Positions 7,921-17,341 of a DNA stretch of 64,000 nucleotides are shown in pieces. This stretch comes from Blautia sp. (GTDB lineage Bacteria > Bacillota > Clostridia > Lachnospirales > Lachnospiraceae): positions 62,001 through 126,000 of the forward strand of contig JAFTPT010000053.1 in assembly GCA_017463155.1 (NCBI GenBank). Direction: 5' to 3'. The notes beneath the pieces are model-generated. The model was not told where the DNA came from and did not search any database. It saw only the letters and a list, made by a program, of their open reading frames with translations. Each line of letters opens with the position of its first letter. Positions within the stretch are counted from its first letter, which is position 1. A program made the position numbers and the translations under genes.

Positions 7921-9720
7921 ATGCGCTATTCCGATGACATCATTGAAGAGGTCCGGTCAAGGAACGATATCGTGGATGTTGTCTCGCAGTATGTCAGGCT
8001 GACCCGTAGAGGCAGCACGTATTTTGGATTATGTCCTTTTCATAATGAAAAAACACCGTCATTTTCCGTGACTCCCTCCAAGCAGATGTATTACTGCTTT
8101 GGCTGCGGAGCCGGCGGTAATGTCTTTACCTTCCTGATGGAATATGAGAACTACAGCTTTACGGAGGCGCTTTCCGCACTGGCGGACAGGGCGGGCGTGC
8201 AGCTTCCGAAGATCGAGTATTCCAAAGAAGCCAGGGAGAAGGCGGAGCGGAGGGAGACCCTCCTGGCCGTAAACAAACAGGCTGCCGGGTATTTTTATTA
8301 CCAGCTCCGGGGCGAGAACGGAAAGAAAGGGCTTCAGTACCTGAAAAACCGCGGCCTGTCGGATGAGACGATCCGGAAGTTCGGTCTTGGCTATTCCGAC
8401 AAGTACAGCGATGATCTTTACAAATACCTGAAGAGCAAGGGATACACCGATGAGATCCTGCGGGAGTCCGGCCTTTTCAATGTGGATGAAAAGCGCGGGA
8501 TGTATGACAAATTCTGGAACCGCGTGATCTTTCCGATCATGGATGTCAACAGCCGGGTCATCGGCTTCGGCGGCCGGGTGATGGGGGACGGAAAGCCCAA
8601 ATACCTGAATTCCCCGGAGACGAAGATCTTTGACAAGAGCCGGAACCTGTACGGTCTCAACGTAGCCCGGAGCAGCCGGAAGCCCTATCTGCTTCTCTGC
8701 GAGGGCTACATGGACGTGATCTCCATGCACCAGGCCGGTTTCACCAACGCGGTGGCCTCTCTCGGGACCGCGCTGACGTCGGGGCATGCCAGCCTTCTCA
8801 AGCGCTATACGCAGAAGGTACTGCTCCTCTACGACAGTGATGATGCCGGAGTCCGCGCCGCCACGAGGGCGATCCCGATCCTCAAGGAGGCAGGGGTCGA
8901 GGCTCGGGTCGTGAGCCTGGTGCCCTGCAAAGACCCGGATGAGTTCATCAAGACCTACGGGGCGGAGGAATTCCAGAAAAGGCTCGACGATGCGGAGGAC
9001 AGCTTCATGTTCCGTGTCAGGCTTATTGCCAGGGAGCTTCCGATGGAAGAGCCGCAGGGGCAGAATCAGTTTTTCGAACGGTGTACGCAGTATCTTCTTG
9101 AACTGCCGGACGAGCTGGAACGAAATCTGTACATCGAAGCGATCGTCAGGGAGTACCGGTATACCGGCGTTTCGGCCGATGACCTGAAGAGGCGCGTGCG
9201 CAGTCAGGCCATGAAGGGAACCCCTGTCGAAAAGAAAACGCCTGTCAGGACGCCGGAGAGCGGCCGGCAGAAGCATGAGAACGGCTATGACCGGTCTCAG
9301 AAGCTGATGCTTACGTGGCTGGTCACCTATCCCGGACTTGTGCAGCAGGTAAGCCGGTATCTTTCACCGGATGATTTTACCGGTGATCTGTACCGGCAGG
9401 TAGCGCAGATGATCTTTGCCGAGGGAGAGAAAGGGGACGTGAATCCGGCAAGGCTTCTGAACGCTTTTACGGACAGCGAGGAGCAGCGGGAGGTGGCATC
9501 CCTGTTCAACACACAGATCCATCTGGAGAACAGCGAGGAGCAGAAAAAGGCCTTCGGTGATACCCTGTACCGCATCAAGGAGCAGAGCATCGAGAGAAAG
9601 AGCAAAGAGTGGGATCCGGCGGATATGCAGGCGCTGCAGGATCTGATCCGGGCCAAAAAAGAACTGGAAGAGCTGGGGAAAATACGGCAGGATCTGCCGG
9701 TTTCCTTTGACGAAGGATAA
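7921..9720 (+). CDS. dnaG: DNA primase
   Basis: A 599-residue DnaG that makes RNA primers at the replication fork. The N-terminal zinc ribbon is complete (C38, H41, C59, C62 in [11 protein letters not shown]...[10 protein letters not shown]). The catalytic core and TOPRIM domain follow, with [11 protein letters not shown] near residue 260 and LLYDSDDAG near residue 305 carrying the metal-binding acidic residues. The C-terminal third (from about residue 455) is the helicase-interacting domain. ATG 7921 is preceded by AAGGAGG. It is followed 20 bp later by rpoD, the classic macromolecular-synthesis pair. Confidence 0.97.
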   Translation: MRYSDDIIEEVRSRNDIVDVVSQYVRLTRRGSTYFGLCPFHNEKTPSFSVTPSKQMYYCFGCGAGGNVFTFLMEYENYSFTEALSALADRAGVQLPKIEYSKEAREKAERRETLLAVNKQAAGYFYYQLRGENGKKGLQYLKNRGLSDETIRKFGLGYSDKYSDDLYKYLKSKGYTDEILRESGLFNVDEKRGMYDKFWNRVIFPIMDVNSRVIGFGGRVMGDGKPKYLNSPETKIFDKSRNLYGLNVARSSRKPYLLLCEGYMDVISMHQAGFTNAVASLGTALTSGHASLLKRYTQKVLLLYDSDDAGVRAATRAIPILKEAGVEARVVSLVPCKDPDEFIKTYGAEEFQKRLDDAEDSFMFRVRLIARELPMEEPQGQNQFFERCTQYLLELPDELERNLYIEAIVREYRYTGVSADDLKRRVRSQAMKGTPVEKKTPVRTPESGRQKHENGYDRSQKLMLTWLVTYPGLVQQVSRYLSPDDFTGDLYRQVAQMIFAEGEKGDVNPARLLNAFTDSEEQREVASLFNTQIHLENSEEQKKAFGDTLYRIKEQSIERKSKEWDPADMQALQDLIRAKKELEELGKIRQDLPVSFDEG

Positions 9721-9740
9721 AGCATGGAGGGAATGCATCA

Positions 9741-10868
9741 ATGGAAATGAACATGACAAAATTCAGTGAAAAGCTGGTCGAACTGCTTGAACTGGCCAAG
9801 AAGAAAAAGAATGTTCTCGAATATCAGGAGATCAATGATTTCTTCAAGGACCAGCCTCTGGATGTGGAGCAGATGGAAAAGGTGTTCGACTTCCTGGAGA
9901 CCAGCGGGGTGGATGTGCTCCGGATCGGAGACAGCACGCCGGATGAGCTGATCCTGGATGACGATCTGGAGATCGAATCGCTGGATGAAGAGGAAGAGGT
10001 GGAGCTCGACAAGATCGACCTGTCTGTTCCGGAAGGCGTCAGCATCGAGGACCCGGTACGTATGTACCTGAAGGAGATCGGAAAAGTCAGCCTCCTGACC
10101 GCGGAGGAAGAGATTGAGCTGGCGCAGCGGATGGAGCAGGGCGACGAGGAAGCCAAAAAGCGTCTGGCGGAAGCGAACCTGCGTCTGGTGGTCAGCATCG
10201 CCAAGCGGTATGTTGGCCGCGGTATGCTTTTCCTTGACCTCATCCAGGAGGGAAATCTGGGCCTTATCAAGGCTGTCGAAAAATTTGATTACCGGAAAGG
10301 CTATAAATTCAGCACCTACGCGACCTGGTGGATCCGCCAGGCCATCACGAGAGCCATCGCGGACCAGGCCAGGACGATCCGTATCCCGGTCCACATGGTG
10401 GAGACCATCAACAAGCTGATCCGCGTTTCCCGTCAGCTGCTCCAGGAACTGGGGCGTGAACCTACCCCGGAGGAGATCGCGGAGGAGATGAACATGTCCG
10501 TGGAGCGTGTGCGTGAGATCCTGAAGATCTCCCAGGAGCCGGTCTCCCTGGAGACGCCCATCGGCGAGGAGGAGGACAGCCATCTCGGCGATTTCATCCA
10601 GGATGACAATGTGCCGGTCCCGGCGGACGCGGCCGCCTTCACCCTTCTCAAGGAGCAGCTGGTGGAGGTGCTCGGCACCCTGACCGAGAGGGAGCAGAAG
10701 GTCCTCCGTCTCCGCTTCGGCCTGGATGACGGCCGTGCCCGCACCCTGGAGGAAGTAGGCAAAGAATTCAATGTCACCAGAGAAAGGATCCGTCAGATCG
10801 AGGCCAAGGCCCTTCGGAAGCTCCGTCATCCTAGCCGCAGCCGCAAGCTGAAGGATTACCTGGACTAA
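9741..10868 (+). CDS. rpoD: RNA polymerase primary sigma factor (sigma-A/sigma-70)
   Basis: A 375-residue housekeeping sigma factor. Region 1.1-like N-terminus (1-80) is acidic; region 1.2 begins at [11 protein letters not shown] near residue 102; region 2 contains [20 protein letters not shown] and the -10-recognising [15 protein letters not shown] helix; region 3 follows; region 4 has the LREERVRQIE-type helix, here [19 protein letters not shown]. Three ATGs (9741, 9747, 9753) are possible starts; the first is best placed for the GGAGGG at 9726. It lies in the dnaG operon and ends 4 bp before trmK. Length is typical of Firmicutes SigA. Confidence 0.97.
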   Translation: MEMNMTKFSEKLVELLELAKKKKNVLEYQEINDFFKDQPLDVEQMEKVFDFLETSGVDVLRIGDSTPDELILDDDLEIESLDEEEEVELDKIDLSVPEGVSIEDPVRMYLKEIGKVSLLTAEEEIELAQRMEQGDEEAKKRLAEANLRLVVSIAKRYVGRGMLFLDLIQEGNLGLIKAVEKFDYRKGYKFSTYATWWIRQAITRAIADQARTIRIPVHMVETINKLIRVSRQLLQELGREPTPEEIAEEMNMSVERVREILKISQEPVSLETPIGEEEDSHLGDFIQDDNVPVPADAAAFTLLKEQLVEVLGTLTEREQKVLRLRFGLDDGRARTLEEVGKEFNVTRERIRQIEAKALRKLRHPSRSRKLKDYLD

Positions 10869-10872
10869 AAGG

Positions 10873-11586
10873 ATGGCTGTGCAGCTGTCCAGAAGGCTCC
10901 GCGCCGTCGCGGACATGGTTACGGACGGCATGCGTCTGGTGGATGTCGGTTGTGATCACGGGTATCTTCCGGCCGCCTTGGTCCTTGAAGGGAGGATCCC
11001 TTCCGCGATCGCCATGGACGTGCGGGAAGGACCGCTCTCGCGGGCAAAGGAGCATATCCGTCAGTACGGGCTGGAGGACAGGATCGAGACGAGATTGTCG
11101 GATGGCCTGAAAGGGCTCGCGCCGGGCGAAGGGGACACGCTTGTGATCGCCGGTATGGGCGGGATCCTGATGGGACGGATCCTCACCGACTGTCCGGATA
11201 CCCGGGACAGTTTCCGGGAACTGATCCTTGAGCCCCAGTCCGACGTGCCGGATTTTCGCCGGCTTCTCCGGAGCCTTGGCTGGGACATCACCGCGGAAAG
11301 CATGATCCTGGAGGAGGGCAAATACTATCCGGTCATGAAGGCGGAGAAGTGTCCGGTTTCCATGCAGGAGCTCTATGAACCCGAAGAATACGTATTTGGC
11401 AGACACCTGCTGAGGCAGAAGGATCCGGTCCTCCGGTCGTATCTTGACCGGGAGGAGAGGATCTGCGGACGGATCCTTACGTCGCTTGCAAACGCCGGCG
11501 GAGCCGGAGCAGACAGGCGCCGCCATGAAATCGAGGAGGAAAAGCAGCTGATCAGGGCTGCCCGGAAACGATATGAAAGCATTTGA
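10873..11586 (+). CDS. trmK: tRNA (adenine(22)-N1)-methyltransferase
   Basis: A 237-residue class I SAM-dependent enzyme matching TrmK/YqfN, which methylates N1 of A22 in bacterial tRNAs. The SAM-binding loop reads LVDVGCDHGYLPAALV at residues 22-37, and a second family motif AGMGGILMG lies near residue 92. The C-terminal helical part (from about 165) ends in a charged segment. The gene starts 4 bp after rpoD and overlaps the nif3-like gene by 14 bp, the same order as in Bacillus and other Firmicutes. Confidence 0.93.
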   Translation: MAVQLSRRLRAVADMVTDGMRLVDVGCDHGYLPAALVLEGRIPSAIAMDVREGPLSRAKEHIRQYGLEDRIETRLSDGLKGLAPGEGDTLVIAGMGGILMGRILTDCPDTRDSFRELILEPQSDVPDFRRLLRSLGWDITAESMILEEGKYYPVMKAEKCPVSMQELYEPEEYVFGRHLLRQKDPVLRSYLDREERICGRILTSLANAGGAGADRRRHEIEEEKQLIRAARKRYESI

Positions 11587-12343
11587 ACTGATCCGCGCCC
11601 TGCAGGAAAAATATCCGGAGACGGCCGCGGAGGAGTGGGACAATGTAGGCCTCCAGGTCGGCAACGACCGGAAAGAGGTGGAGCATGTATTTCTGGCGCT
11701 GGATGTAACGATGGACGTGATCGCCCAGGCCGTTCTCTGCGGCGCGGACATGCTGATCACGCATCACCCCATGATCTTTACCAGCGTCAAAAAGATCAAC
11801 AACCATTCCGATCTGGGACGTAAGATCATGACGCTGATCCGGGAGGATATCCCTTATTATGCCATGCATACCAATTATGATATCCTCGGAATGGCGGACC
11901 TTTCCGCCAGGTACCTGAACCTCAAGGATACCCGGGTCCTTGCAGAGACCGGGGAAGGCGAGGGCTTCGGGAGAGTCGGGCTTCTGCCGCTTCCCATGAG
12001 CCTTCGGGACTGCGGCGAATATGTCCGCCAGTGCCTGCGCCTTCCGGACGTCCGCATCTACGGAGACCCGGATAAAGAGATCCGCCGGGCGGCCGTCTGT
12101 ACAGGCTCTGGAAAGAGCTTTATCGATCAGGCGGTGTCCGCGGCCGCGGATGTCTATGTGACGGGCGATATCGATTATCACACGGCCCTCGATACGATGG
12201 CCCGGGGCCTTGCCCTGATCGACGCGGGCCATTACGGGACGGAATATATTTTTACGGAGGCCATGAAACACTACCTGAACAGGGAATTCCCTCACCTGGA
12301 AGTCACCTGTGAGGAGATCCGGCATCCGTTTATCACGGTGTGA
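11573..12343 (+). CDS. Nif3-like dinuclear metal centre protein
   Basis: A 256-residue member of the Nif3/YqfO family of ring-shaped hexamers with a two-metal site. The metal ligands are recognisable as ITHHPMIF near residue 62, a central aspartate region, and the C-terminal DAGHYGTEY motif. It lacks the internal PII-like insertion that lengthens YqfO of Bacillus to about 370 residues. Proposed roles include GTP cyclohydrolase-like activity and metal handling, but none is settled. It overlaps trmK by 14 bp and ends the housekeeping run before the kinase gene. Confidence 0.9.
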   Translation: MKAFELIRALQEKYPETAAEEWDNVGLQVGNDRKEVEHVFLALDVTMDVIAQAVLCGADMLITHHPMIFTSVKKINNHSDLGRKIMTLIREDIPYYAMHTNYDILGMADLSARYLNLKDTRVLAETGEGEGFGRVGLLPLPMSLRDCGEYVRQCLRLPDVRIYGDPDKEIRRAAVCTGSGKSFIDQAVSAAADVYVTGDIDYHTALDTMARGLALIDAGHYGTEYIFTEAMKHYLNREFPHLEVTCEEIRHPFITV

Positions 12344-12390
12344 ACGGCAGCAGACGGTACGGAAGGACTGAAAAGACAAGGAGGCGGAAA

Positions 12391-14055
12391 ATGGATAAAA
12401 CATGTACGGTCACGATCGAAGGCAGGGAGTATTCCTATCCTGCCGGAACGACCTATGAACAGATCGCGAAGGATTTTTCGGTGGAAGGAGAACCGAAGAT
12501 CTTCCTTGCGATCGAGAACGGGACCCTGCGGGAGCTGGGCGTCCAGCTGATGCACAGCTGTGAACTGCGGTTTGTCAGGGCCACGGACCCGATCGGCCAT
12601 CTGACATACCGGCGTTCCGCTGTTTTTCTTCTCCTCAAGGCGATCTTTGACGTGGGCGGCAGGCGTTATATTGACAGAGCCGTGATCCACTATTCCTTCG
12701 GGAACGCCTTATATTTTACGATCGAGGGAGAAACAGGCCTGTCCGAGGAGATGCTCGCAAAGGTGAAAGAAAGGATGCAGGAGCTTGCGGAGGAGGATAT
12801 TCCGATCCTGAAGCGTACGCTCCGCACGGATGACGCCATCGCGCTTTTCCACAGGCATCACATGTATGACAAGGAAAAACTGTTCCACTACAGAAGAGGC
12901 TCCACTGTCAATGTGTACAGCCTGGAGAATTTTGACGATTATTATTACGGATTTATGCTCCCGAGCACCGGGTATATCCGCTGCTTTGACCTGCAGCTCT
13001 ATGATAAGGGCTTCCTGCTGGTCCTGCCGTGGAGGACGGAACCGGAGACACTGCAGCCGGTACATATCATCGAGAAACTGTACCAGGTGCAGAAGGAGTC
13101 CCAGGATCTTGGAGAACGCCTGCAGGTAGCCACGGTGTCGGATCTGAACGAGCAGATCACGAGAGAAGGCGTCCGGAGCACCCTGCTGATCCAGGAGGCG
13201 ATCCATGAGGCGCATATCTCGTCGATCGCGGACGAGATCATACGGAGGGGAAATGTCCGCTTCGTGATGATCGCTGGGCCCTCCTCCTCGGGGAAGACTT
13301 CGTTTTCACACCGGCTCTCGATCCAGCTGATGGCGAGAGGCTACCGGCCGCATCCCATCGCCGTAGATAATTACTTTGTGAACAGGGAGGAGACGCCCCT
13401 GGATGAATTCGGGGAGAAGGATTATGAATGCCTGGAGGCCATCGACGTCAGGCAGTTCAACGAGGATATGCTCGCCCTGCTTCACGGGGAGGACGTGGAG
13501 CTCCCCAGCTATAATTTTGTCACCGGGGAAAGAGAGTACAAAGGCGACCACCTGAAACTGGGCGCAGAGGACATCCTGGTGATCGAGGGGATCCACGGCC
13601 TGAATGACAAGCTGAGCGCATCCCTGCCGAGGGAGAGCAAGTTCAAGATCTACATCAGCGCCATGACCCAGCTCAACATTGATGAGCATAATCGCATCGC
13701 CACGACGGACGGACGATTGATCCGCCGGATCGTGAGGGACGCGAGGACCCGCGGGATATCCGCGGCCGAGACGATCGCCCGGTGGCCTTCTGTCAGGCGC
13801 GGAGAGGAGAAAAACATCTTCCCCTTCCAGGAGGAGGCGGACGTCATGTTCAATTCTTCCCTGGTCTATGAACAGGCCTGCCTGAAGGTCTATGCGGAGC
13901 CGCTGCTTTTCGGGATCCGCCGGAACGAGCCGGAATATCTCGAGGCAAAGCGCCTTCTCAAATTCCTGGATTTCTTTGTCCCCGTCCCGAACGACGATGT
14001 TCCGAACAATTCGCTGCTGAGGGAATTCATCGGAGGCAGCTGCTTTAATGTATGA
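12391..14055 (+). CDS. TGS-domain nucleoside (uridine) kinase fusion
   Basis: A 554-residue protein. ATG 12391 follows AAGGAGG; the frame is open from 12340 but that part has no site. Residues 1-60 form a TGS domain (TVTIEGREYSYPAGTTYEQI), as in threonyl-tRNA synthetase and SpoT. Residues 60-225 resemble the second additional domain of threonyl-tRNA synthetase. Residues 285-490 are a P-loop kinase of the uridine kinase/phosphoribulokinase class with IAGPSSSGKTSFSHRLS near residue 293 and a conserved DNYFVNRE segment downstream. The likely reaction is phosphorylation of a nucleoside by a nucleoside triphosphate. The TGS part may sense a ligand. A strong terminator follows. Confidence 0.88.
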   Translation: MDKTCTVTIEGREYSYPAGTTYEQIAKDFSVEGEPKIFLAIENGTLRELGVQLMHSCELRFVRATDPIGHLTYRRSAVFLLLKAIFDVGGRRYIDRAVIHYSFGNALYFTIEGETGLSEEMLAKVKERMQELAEEDIPILKRTLRTDDAIALFHRHHMYDKEKLFHYRRGSTVNVYSLENFDDYYYGFMLPSTGYIRCFDLQLYDKGFLLVLPWRTEPETLQPVHIIEKLYQVQKESQDLGERLQVATVSDLNEQITREGVRSTLLIQEAIHEAHISSIADEIIRRGNVRFVMIAGPSSSGKTSFSHRLSIQLMARGYRPHPIAVDNYFVNREETPLDEFGEKDYECLEAIDVRQFNEDMLALLHGEDVELPSYNFVTGEREYKGDHLKLGAEDILVIEGIHGLNDKLSASLPRESKFKIYISAMTQLNIDEHNRIATTDGRLIRRIVRDARTRGISAAETIARWPSVRRGEEKNIFPFQEEADVMFNSSLVYEQACLKVYAEPLLFGIRRNEPEYLEAKRLLKFLDFFVPVPNDDVPNNSLLREFIGGSCFNV

Positions 14056-14071
14056 CCTGTGCATATGATCT

Positions 14072-14105
14072 AAGAAAAAAGAGCACGCAGCGGCTCTTTT
14101 TTCTT
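14072..14105 (+). terminator. Intrinsic terminator ending the housekeeping block
   Basis: A perfect 13-bp stem, AAGAAAAAAGAGC with GCTCTTTTTTCTT, around an 8-nt loop, 17 bp after the kinase stop codon. Confidence 0.92.
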
Positions 14106-14132
14106 GCATTCAGCGATGGAATCTGTTACTAT
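14104..14132 (+). promoter_or_regulatory. Candidate promoter of the NMT1-type ABC operon
   Basis: TTGCAT at 14104-14109 and TACTAT at 14127-14132 with a 17-bp spacer. The -35 box touches the preceding terminator stem. A second AT-rich box (TAATACTATAA, 14143-14153) lies downstream. Confidence 0.5.
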
Positions 14133-14186
14133 GGTAGTGCTGTAATACTATAAACGAATAAAGCGTATGGCTTGAATGAGGAGAAC

Positions 14187-14957
14187 ATGTCAAAGAAAAC
14201 AGAAAAAACCCTGTCCCTGATCTGCTTTGTCCTGCTGGCCGCCTTCTGGTGCCTGGCCTCCTATGGAAAGTGGGTCAGTGAAATCTTTCTGCCGACGCCG
14301 ACGGCGGTGCTCCAGAAGATCGTCTCCATGGCAAAGGACGGTTCCCTGTGGGCTAACTGCTGGGAGTCTACAGCCAGGGTCCTGGTAGGATGGATCTGGT
14401 CGGTGATCATAGCGCTTCCCGTAGGGATGCTGATGGCCAACTCGCGGAAGTTTTCGGCGTTTATCCAGCCGATCATCGAGTTTGCCCGTTACCTCCCGGT
14501 CGTGGCACTGGTGCCGCTGACACTTTTGTACCTCGGGATCGATGAAACACAGAAATATACGATCATTTTCCTGGGAACGTTCTTCCAGCTGGTCCTGATG
14601 GTCTGTGATACCGTGTCCGGCGTTGACAGGAATATGATCAACGCGGGCCGGACGCTTGGCGCCAGCCGCTGGCAGGTCTACAAGGAAGTAATCTTCCCGG
14701 CGGCTCTTCCGGGACTTATGGATGATTTCAGGCTGACGATCGGGTGGGCCTGGACCTACCTGGTGGTGGCGGAGATGGTGGCGGCCAGCAACGGCCTCGG
14801 CTATATGATCCTAAAATCACAAAGATACCTGGCGACCGATACGATCTTTGCCGGCCTGATCCTGATCGGGCTCATCGGGCTTCTGACGGATTTTCTGTTC
14901 CGGATACTCAGCAGGCTCGTGGCTCCTTGGCAGGAACGGCTGACAGACAAAAAATAA
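14187..14957 (+). CDS. ABC transporter permease, SsuC/TauC/NrtB type
   Basis: A 256-residue integral membrane protein with about six membrane segments and the inner-membrane-component EAA loop (INAGRTLGASRWQVYKEVIF near residues 152-171) that docks the ATPase. ATG 14187 is preferred, with GAGGAG at 14178-14183; an in-frame TTG at 14172 is the alternative. With the ATPase and binding protein that follow it forms a one-permease importer of the nitrate/sulfonate/taurine/thiamine-precursor class. Substrate cannot be read from the sequence. It is the first gene of the operon. Confidence 0.9.
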   Translation: MSKKTEKTLSLICFVLLAAFWCLASYGKWVSEIFLPTPTAVLQKIVSMAKDGSLWANCWESTARVLVGWIWSVIIALPVGMLMANSRKFSAFIQPIIEFARYLPVVALVPLTLLYLGIDETQKYTIIFLGTFFQLVLMVCDTVSGVDRNMINAGRTLGASRWQVYKEVIFPAALPGLMDDFRLTIGWAWTYLVVAEMVAASNGLGYMILKSQRYLATDTIFAGLILIGLIGLLTDFLFRILSRLVAPWQERLTDKK

Positions 14958-14978
14958 AAAAACAGACAGTGAGATCTC

Positions 14979-15806
14979 ATGGAGAATAAACAGCAGGAAT
15001 CCCTTCTACAACAGAATAAACCCGGAGAACTGATGCTTTCGGTAAAGAACCTGACAAAGGTGTTCGAGGGAAAGGAGCAAAGCGTCACGGCTCTGGAGAA
15101 CGTGAACCTGGAGGTGCGTCGGTCGGAGTTTGTGATGATCGTCGGCCCGTCCGGCTGCGGAAAGACGACGCTCATCAATATCATCGGAGGACTGGAGAAG
15201 GCGACCTCGGGGGAGGTCCTTCTGGAGGGCAGCCCGGTTTCAGGACCCGGAGCAGACCGCGGCATGGTGTTTCAGGGCTACAGCCTGTTTCCCTGGCTGA
15301 CGGTCAGAAAAAACGTGGAATTCGGCCTTAAGATGAAAGGCATGCCGGCGTCGGAACGAAGCGGGAAAGCGCAGGAATACCTGGAACTGGTCGGACTTGC
15401 CGGCTTTGAGAATATGCTGCCAAGGCAGCTTTCGGGCGGCATGAAGCAGAGAGTGGCGATCGCCAGGACCCTCTGCAACGAGCCGGAGGTCCTTCTCATG
15501 GACGAACCCTTCGGCGCTTTGGATGCCCAGACCCGTGTGGTCATGCAGGAACTCCTGGCGGACATCAGCCGGAGGACAAGGACCACGATCCTGTTCATCA
15601 CCCATGATATCGATGAGGCAGTGCTTCTCGGCAACCGGATCTACGTGATGAGCCGGCGGCCGGGGACGATCCGTGACGTGCTTCGCGTGTCGCTTCCGGG
15701 AGAGAGAAATCATAATTCCCTGGTGCTTCCGGAATTCCTGGAGATCAAAAAAAGCATCATGGACATGCTGTGGGCAGAGAGCAACGATGCGGCCATGGAC
15801 CGCTGA
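14979..15806 (+). CDS. ABC transporter ATPase, SsuB/TauB type
   Basis: A 275-residue nucleotide-binding subunit. Walker A is GPSGCGKTTL near residue 51; the Q loop is MVFQGYSLFPWLTV; the signature is LSGGMKQRVAIA; Walker B is VLLMDEPFGALD; the switch histidine is in FITHDIDEA. The PWLTV and DEPFGALD wording is typical of the nitrate/taurine/sulfonate subfamily. About 20 extra N-terminal residues precede the domain. It starts 22 bp after the permease with only a weak ribosome binding site (AGTGAGA), and its 3' end stops 27 bp before the binding-protein gene. Confidence 0.93.
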   Translation: MENKQQESLLQQNKPGELMLSVKNLTKVFEGKEQSVTALENVNLEVRRSEFVMIVGPSGCGKTTLINIIGGLEKATSGEVLLEGSPVSGPGADRGMVFQGYSLFPWLTVRKNVEFGLKMKGMPASERSGKAQEYLELVGLAGFENMLPRQLSGGMKQRVAIARTLCNEPEVLLMDEPFGALDAQTRVVMQELLADISRRTRTTILFITHDIDEAVLLGNRIYVMSRRPGTIRDVLRVSLPGERNHNSLVLPEFLEIKKSIMDMLWAESNDAAMDR

Positions 15807-15832
15807 GAGATAAAAAAAGGAGGTACCCTACA

Positions 15833-16804
15833 ATGAGGAAACAATGGACAGCGATCGGACTTACTGCGGCACTTCTTGCAGCGGCTGTGACGCCTGCGTA
15901 CGCGGAAGAGACAACAGACGTAACAATGGCTTTCTGTACATGGACGGGATACGCGCCCATGTTCATCGCCCAGGAGATGGGTTATTTTGAAGAAGCCGGC
16001 ATCAACATGGATATCCAGGTGATCGAGGACGAATCGACCTACGCCGCCCTCATTACGAGACAGAGCATTCAGTTCCTCGCCACCGCGCAGGATCCGAATA
16101 TCAAAATGTACGCAAACGGCGCGGACAGCCGCTTTGTACTTGCGATGGATGCATCCGTGGGCGCGGACGGTCTGGTGGCAGCCCAGGACATCGAAACACT
16201 GGATGACCTGGCCGGGAGAACGCTGGCCCTCGACAAATCCGCTTCTTCTTATTACTTCTTCCTGACGGCCCTTGAGAACGGCAGTTCTCTTTCCGAAGAA
16301 GATATCCAGGTCGCGGACATGAATGATACGACGGAAGCCGGCCTCGCCTTCATGGGCGGGTCTGTGGACGCAGCCATCATGTGGGAGCCGGAGCTTTCCG
16401 AAGCCCTTGACAGCGTGGAAGGGGCGCACGCACTGGTGACGAGCGCTGATTATCCGGAGACGATCCTGGATTCGCTGGTGGTGAATACGGCGTATGCCGA
16501 GGAGCATCCGGAGATCGTGGACGCGGTGGCCGAAGCCTGGTACAAGGCTGTGGATTATATGAGAGAGAACCCGGAGGAAGCCTACGAGATGATGGCCGGC
16601 GGGTTTGAAGAGGTGACGGCGGAGGATGTGGCCGCGGACGTGGAAGGACTGGAATTCTACGGACGCGAGGAAAACGCATCTCTGCTTGATGAGAGCAACG
16701 AGAAATCCATCTTTGCCATCAGCCAGGATATGGCGGATTTCTGGATGGCCAAAGGGGAGTGTGATACCGACGATCTGACGGATTTCTTTGCACTCGTAAA
16801 GTAA
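15833..16804 (+). CDS. ABC transporter substrate-binding protein, NMT1/THI5-like
   Basis: A 323-residue exported binding protein. ATG 15833 follows AAAGGAGG at 15817-15824. The signal peptide (residues 1-23) ends in PAYAEE with no lipobox cysteine, unusual for a Gram-positive binding protein, so membrane retention is unclear. The mature start CTWTGYAPMFIAQEMGYFEE is the hallmark of the NMT1/SsuA family, where the first lobe binds sulfonates, nitrate, pyrimidine precursors or similar compounds. It completes the permease-ATPase-binding protein operon and is followed by a strong hairpin. The ligand is not identifiable here. Confidence 0.9.
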   Translation: MRKQWTAIGLTAALLAAAVTPAYAEETTDVTMAFCTWTGYAPMFIAQEMGYFEEAGINMDIQVIEDESTYAALITRQSIQFLATAQDPNIKMYANGADSRFVLAMDASVGADGLVAAQDIETLDDLAGRTLALDKSASSYYFFLTALENGSSLSEEDIQVADMNDTTEAGLAFMGGSVDAAIMWEPELSEALDSVEGAHALVTSADYPETILDSLVVNTAYAEEHPEIVDAVAEAWYKAVDYMRENPEEAYEMMAGGFEEVTAEDVAADVEGLEFYGREENASLLDESNEKSIFAISQDMADFWMAKGECDTDDLTDFFALVK

Positions 16805-16820
16805 CGGATCCCGAGGAATA

Positions 16821-16864
16821 TGCATAAGAAGAGCCCCGCGGCACTGCGGGGCTCTTCTTATGCA
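16821..16864. terminator. Long perfect hairpin between convergent operons
   Basis: A perfect 19-bp stem, beginning TGCATAAGAAGAGCCCC and ending in its exact complement, with a 6-nt loop. It sits between the ABC operon and pyrI, which converge. There is no T run beyond the stem, but the outer stem is A/T-rich (AAGAAG/CTTCTT), so it can act as a bidirectional terminator or as an mRNA 3'-end stabiliser. Confidence 0.8.
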
Positions 16865-16903
16865 TCGTATGTTCCCGGTACACACGAAGGAACGTGAATC
16901 CGG

Positions 16904-17341
16904 TCATTTGTTCCGGTGTCCCCGGTATTTTTCCTCACAGTACATGCAGCGGTAGACCTCTTTTTCTTCATCCGCGAGGAAGAAGATATGATCCAGCCCC
17001 TGTTCGATGGAGGTGATGCAGCGGGGATTCTTGCATTTGATGACGTTGACGATCCTCTTCGGAAGCCGGAGGTCTCTTTTCTCAACGATAACGCTGTCCT
17101 TGATGATATTGACCGTGATGTTGTGATCGATGAATCCCACGATGTCGAGATCGAGGGTGTCGATGGGGCATTCCACCTTGAGGATGTCCTTTTTGCCCAT
17201 CTTGTTGCTCTGGGCGTTCTTGATGATGGCGACGGTACAGTCAAGCTTGTCCAGCTGCAGATCATGATAGATCGTCATGGCCTTTCCGGCCTTGATATGG
17301 TCCAGGACATAGCCTTCTCTCAGTGCTCCGACATTCAGCAT
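16904..17341 (-). CDS. pyrI: Aspartate carbamoyltransferase regulatory chain
   Basis: A 145-residue PyrI. The N-terminal allosteric domain, which binds ATP/CTP in the family, is followed by a zinc domain with four cysteines (CKNPRC around residue 107 and CMYC near 133) that contacts the PyrB catalytic trimer. Its presence indicates a class B, dodecameric, nucleotide-regulated enzyme. It overlaps the pyrB stop by 7 bp, so the two are co-translated. Bacillus-type Firmicutes lack PyrI, while many Clostridia have it, in line with the proposed host. Confidence 0.96.
   Translation of the reverse strand: MLNVGALREGYVLDHIKAGKAMTIYHDLQLDKLDCTVAIIKNAQSNKMGKKDILKVECPIDTLDLDIVGFIDHNITVNIIKDSVIVEKRDLRLPKRIVNVIKCKNPRCITSIEQGLDHIFFLADEEKEVYRCMYCEEKYRGHRNK

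Noticed and set aside
9738..10931. A 397-codon minus-strand frame opposite rpoD
   Set aside because: rpoD is unmistakable on the plus strand; the other frame is a by-product of its codon bias.
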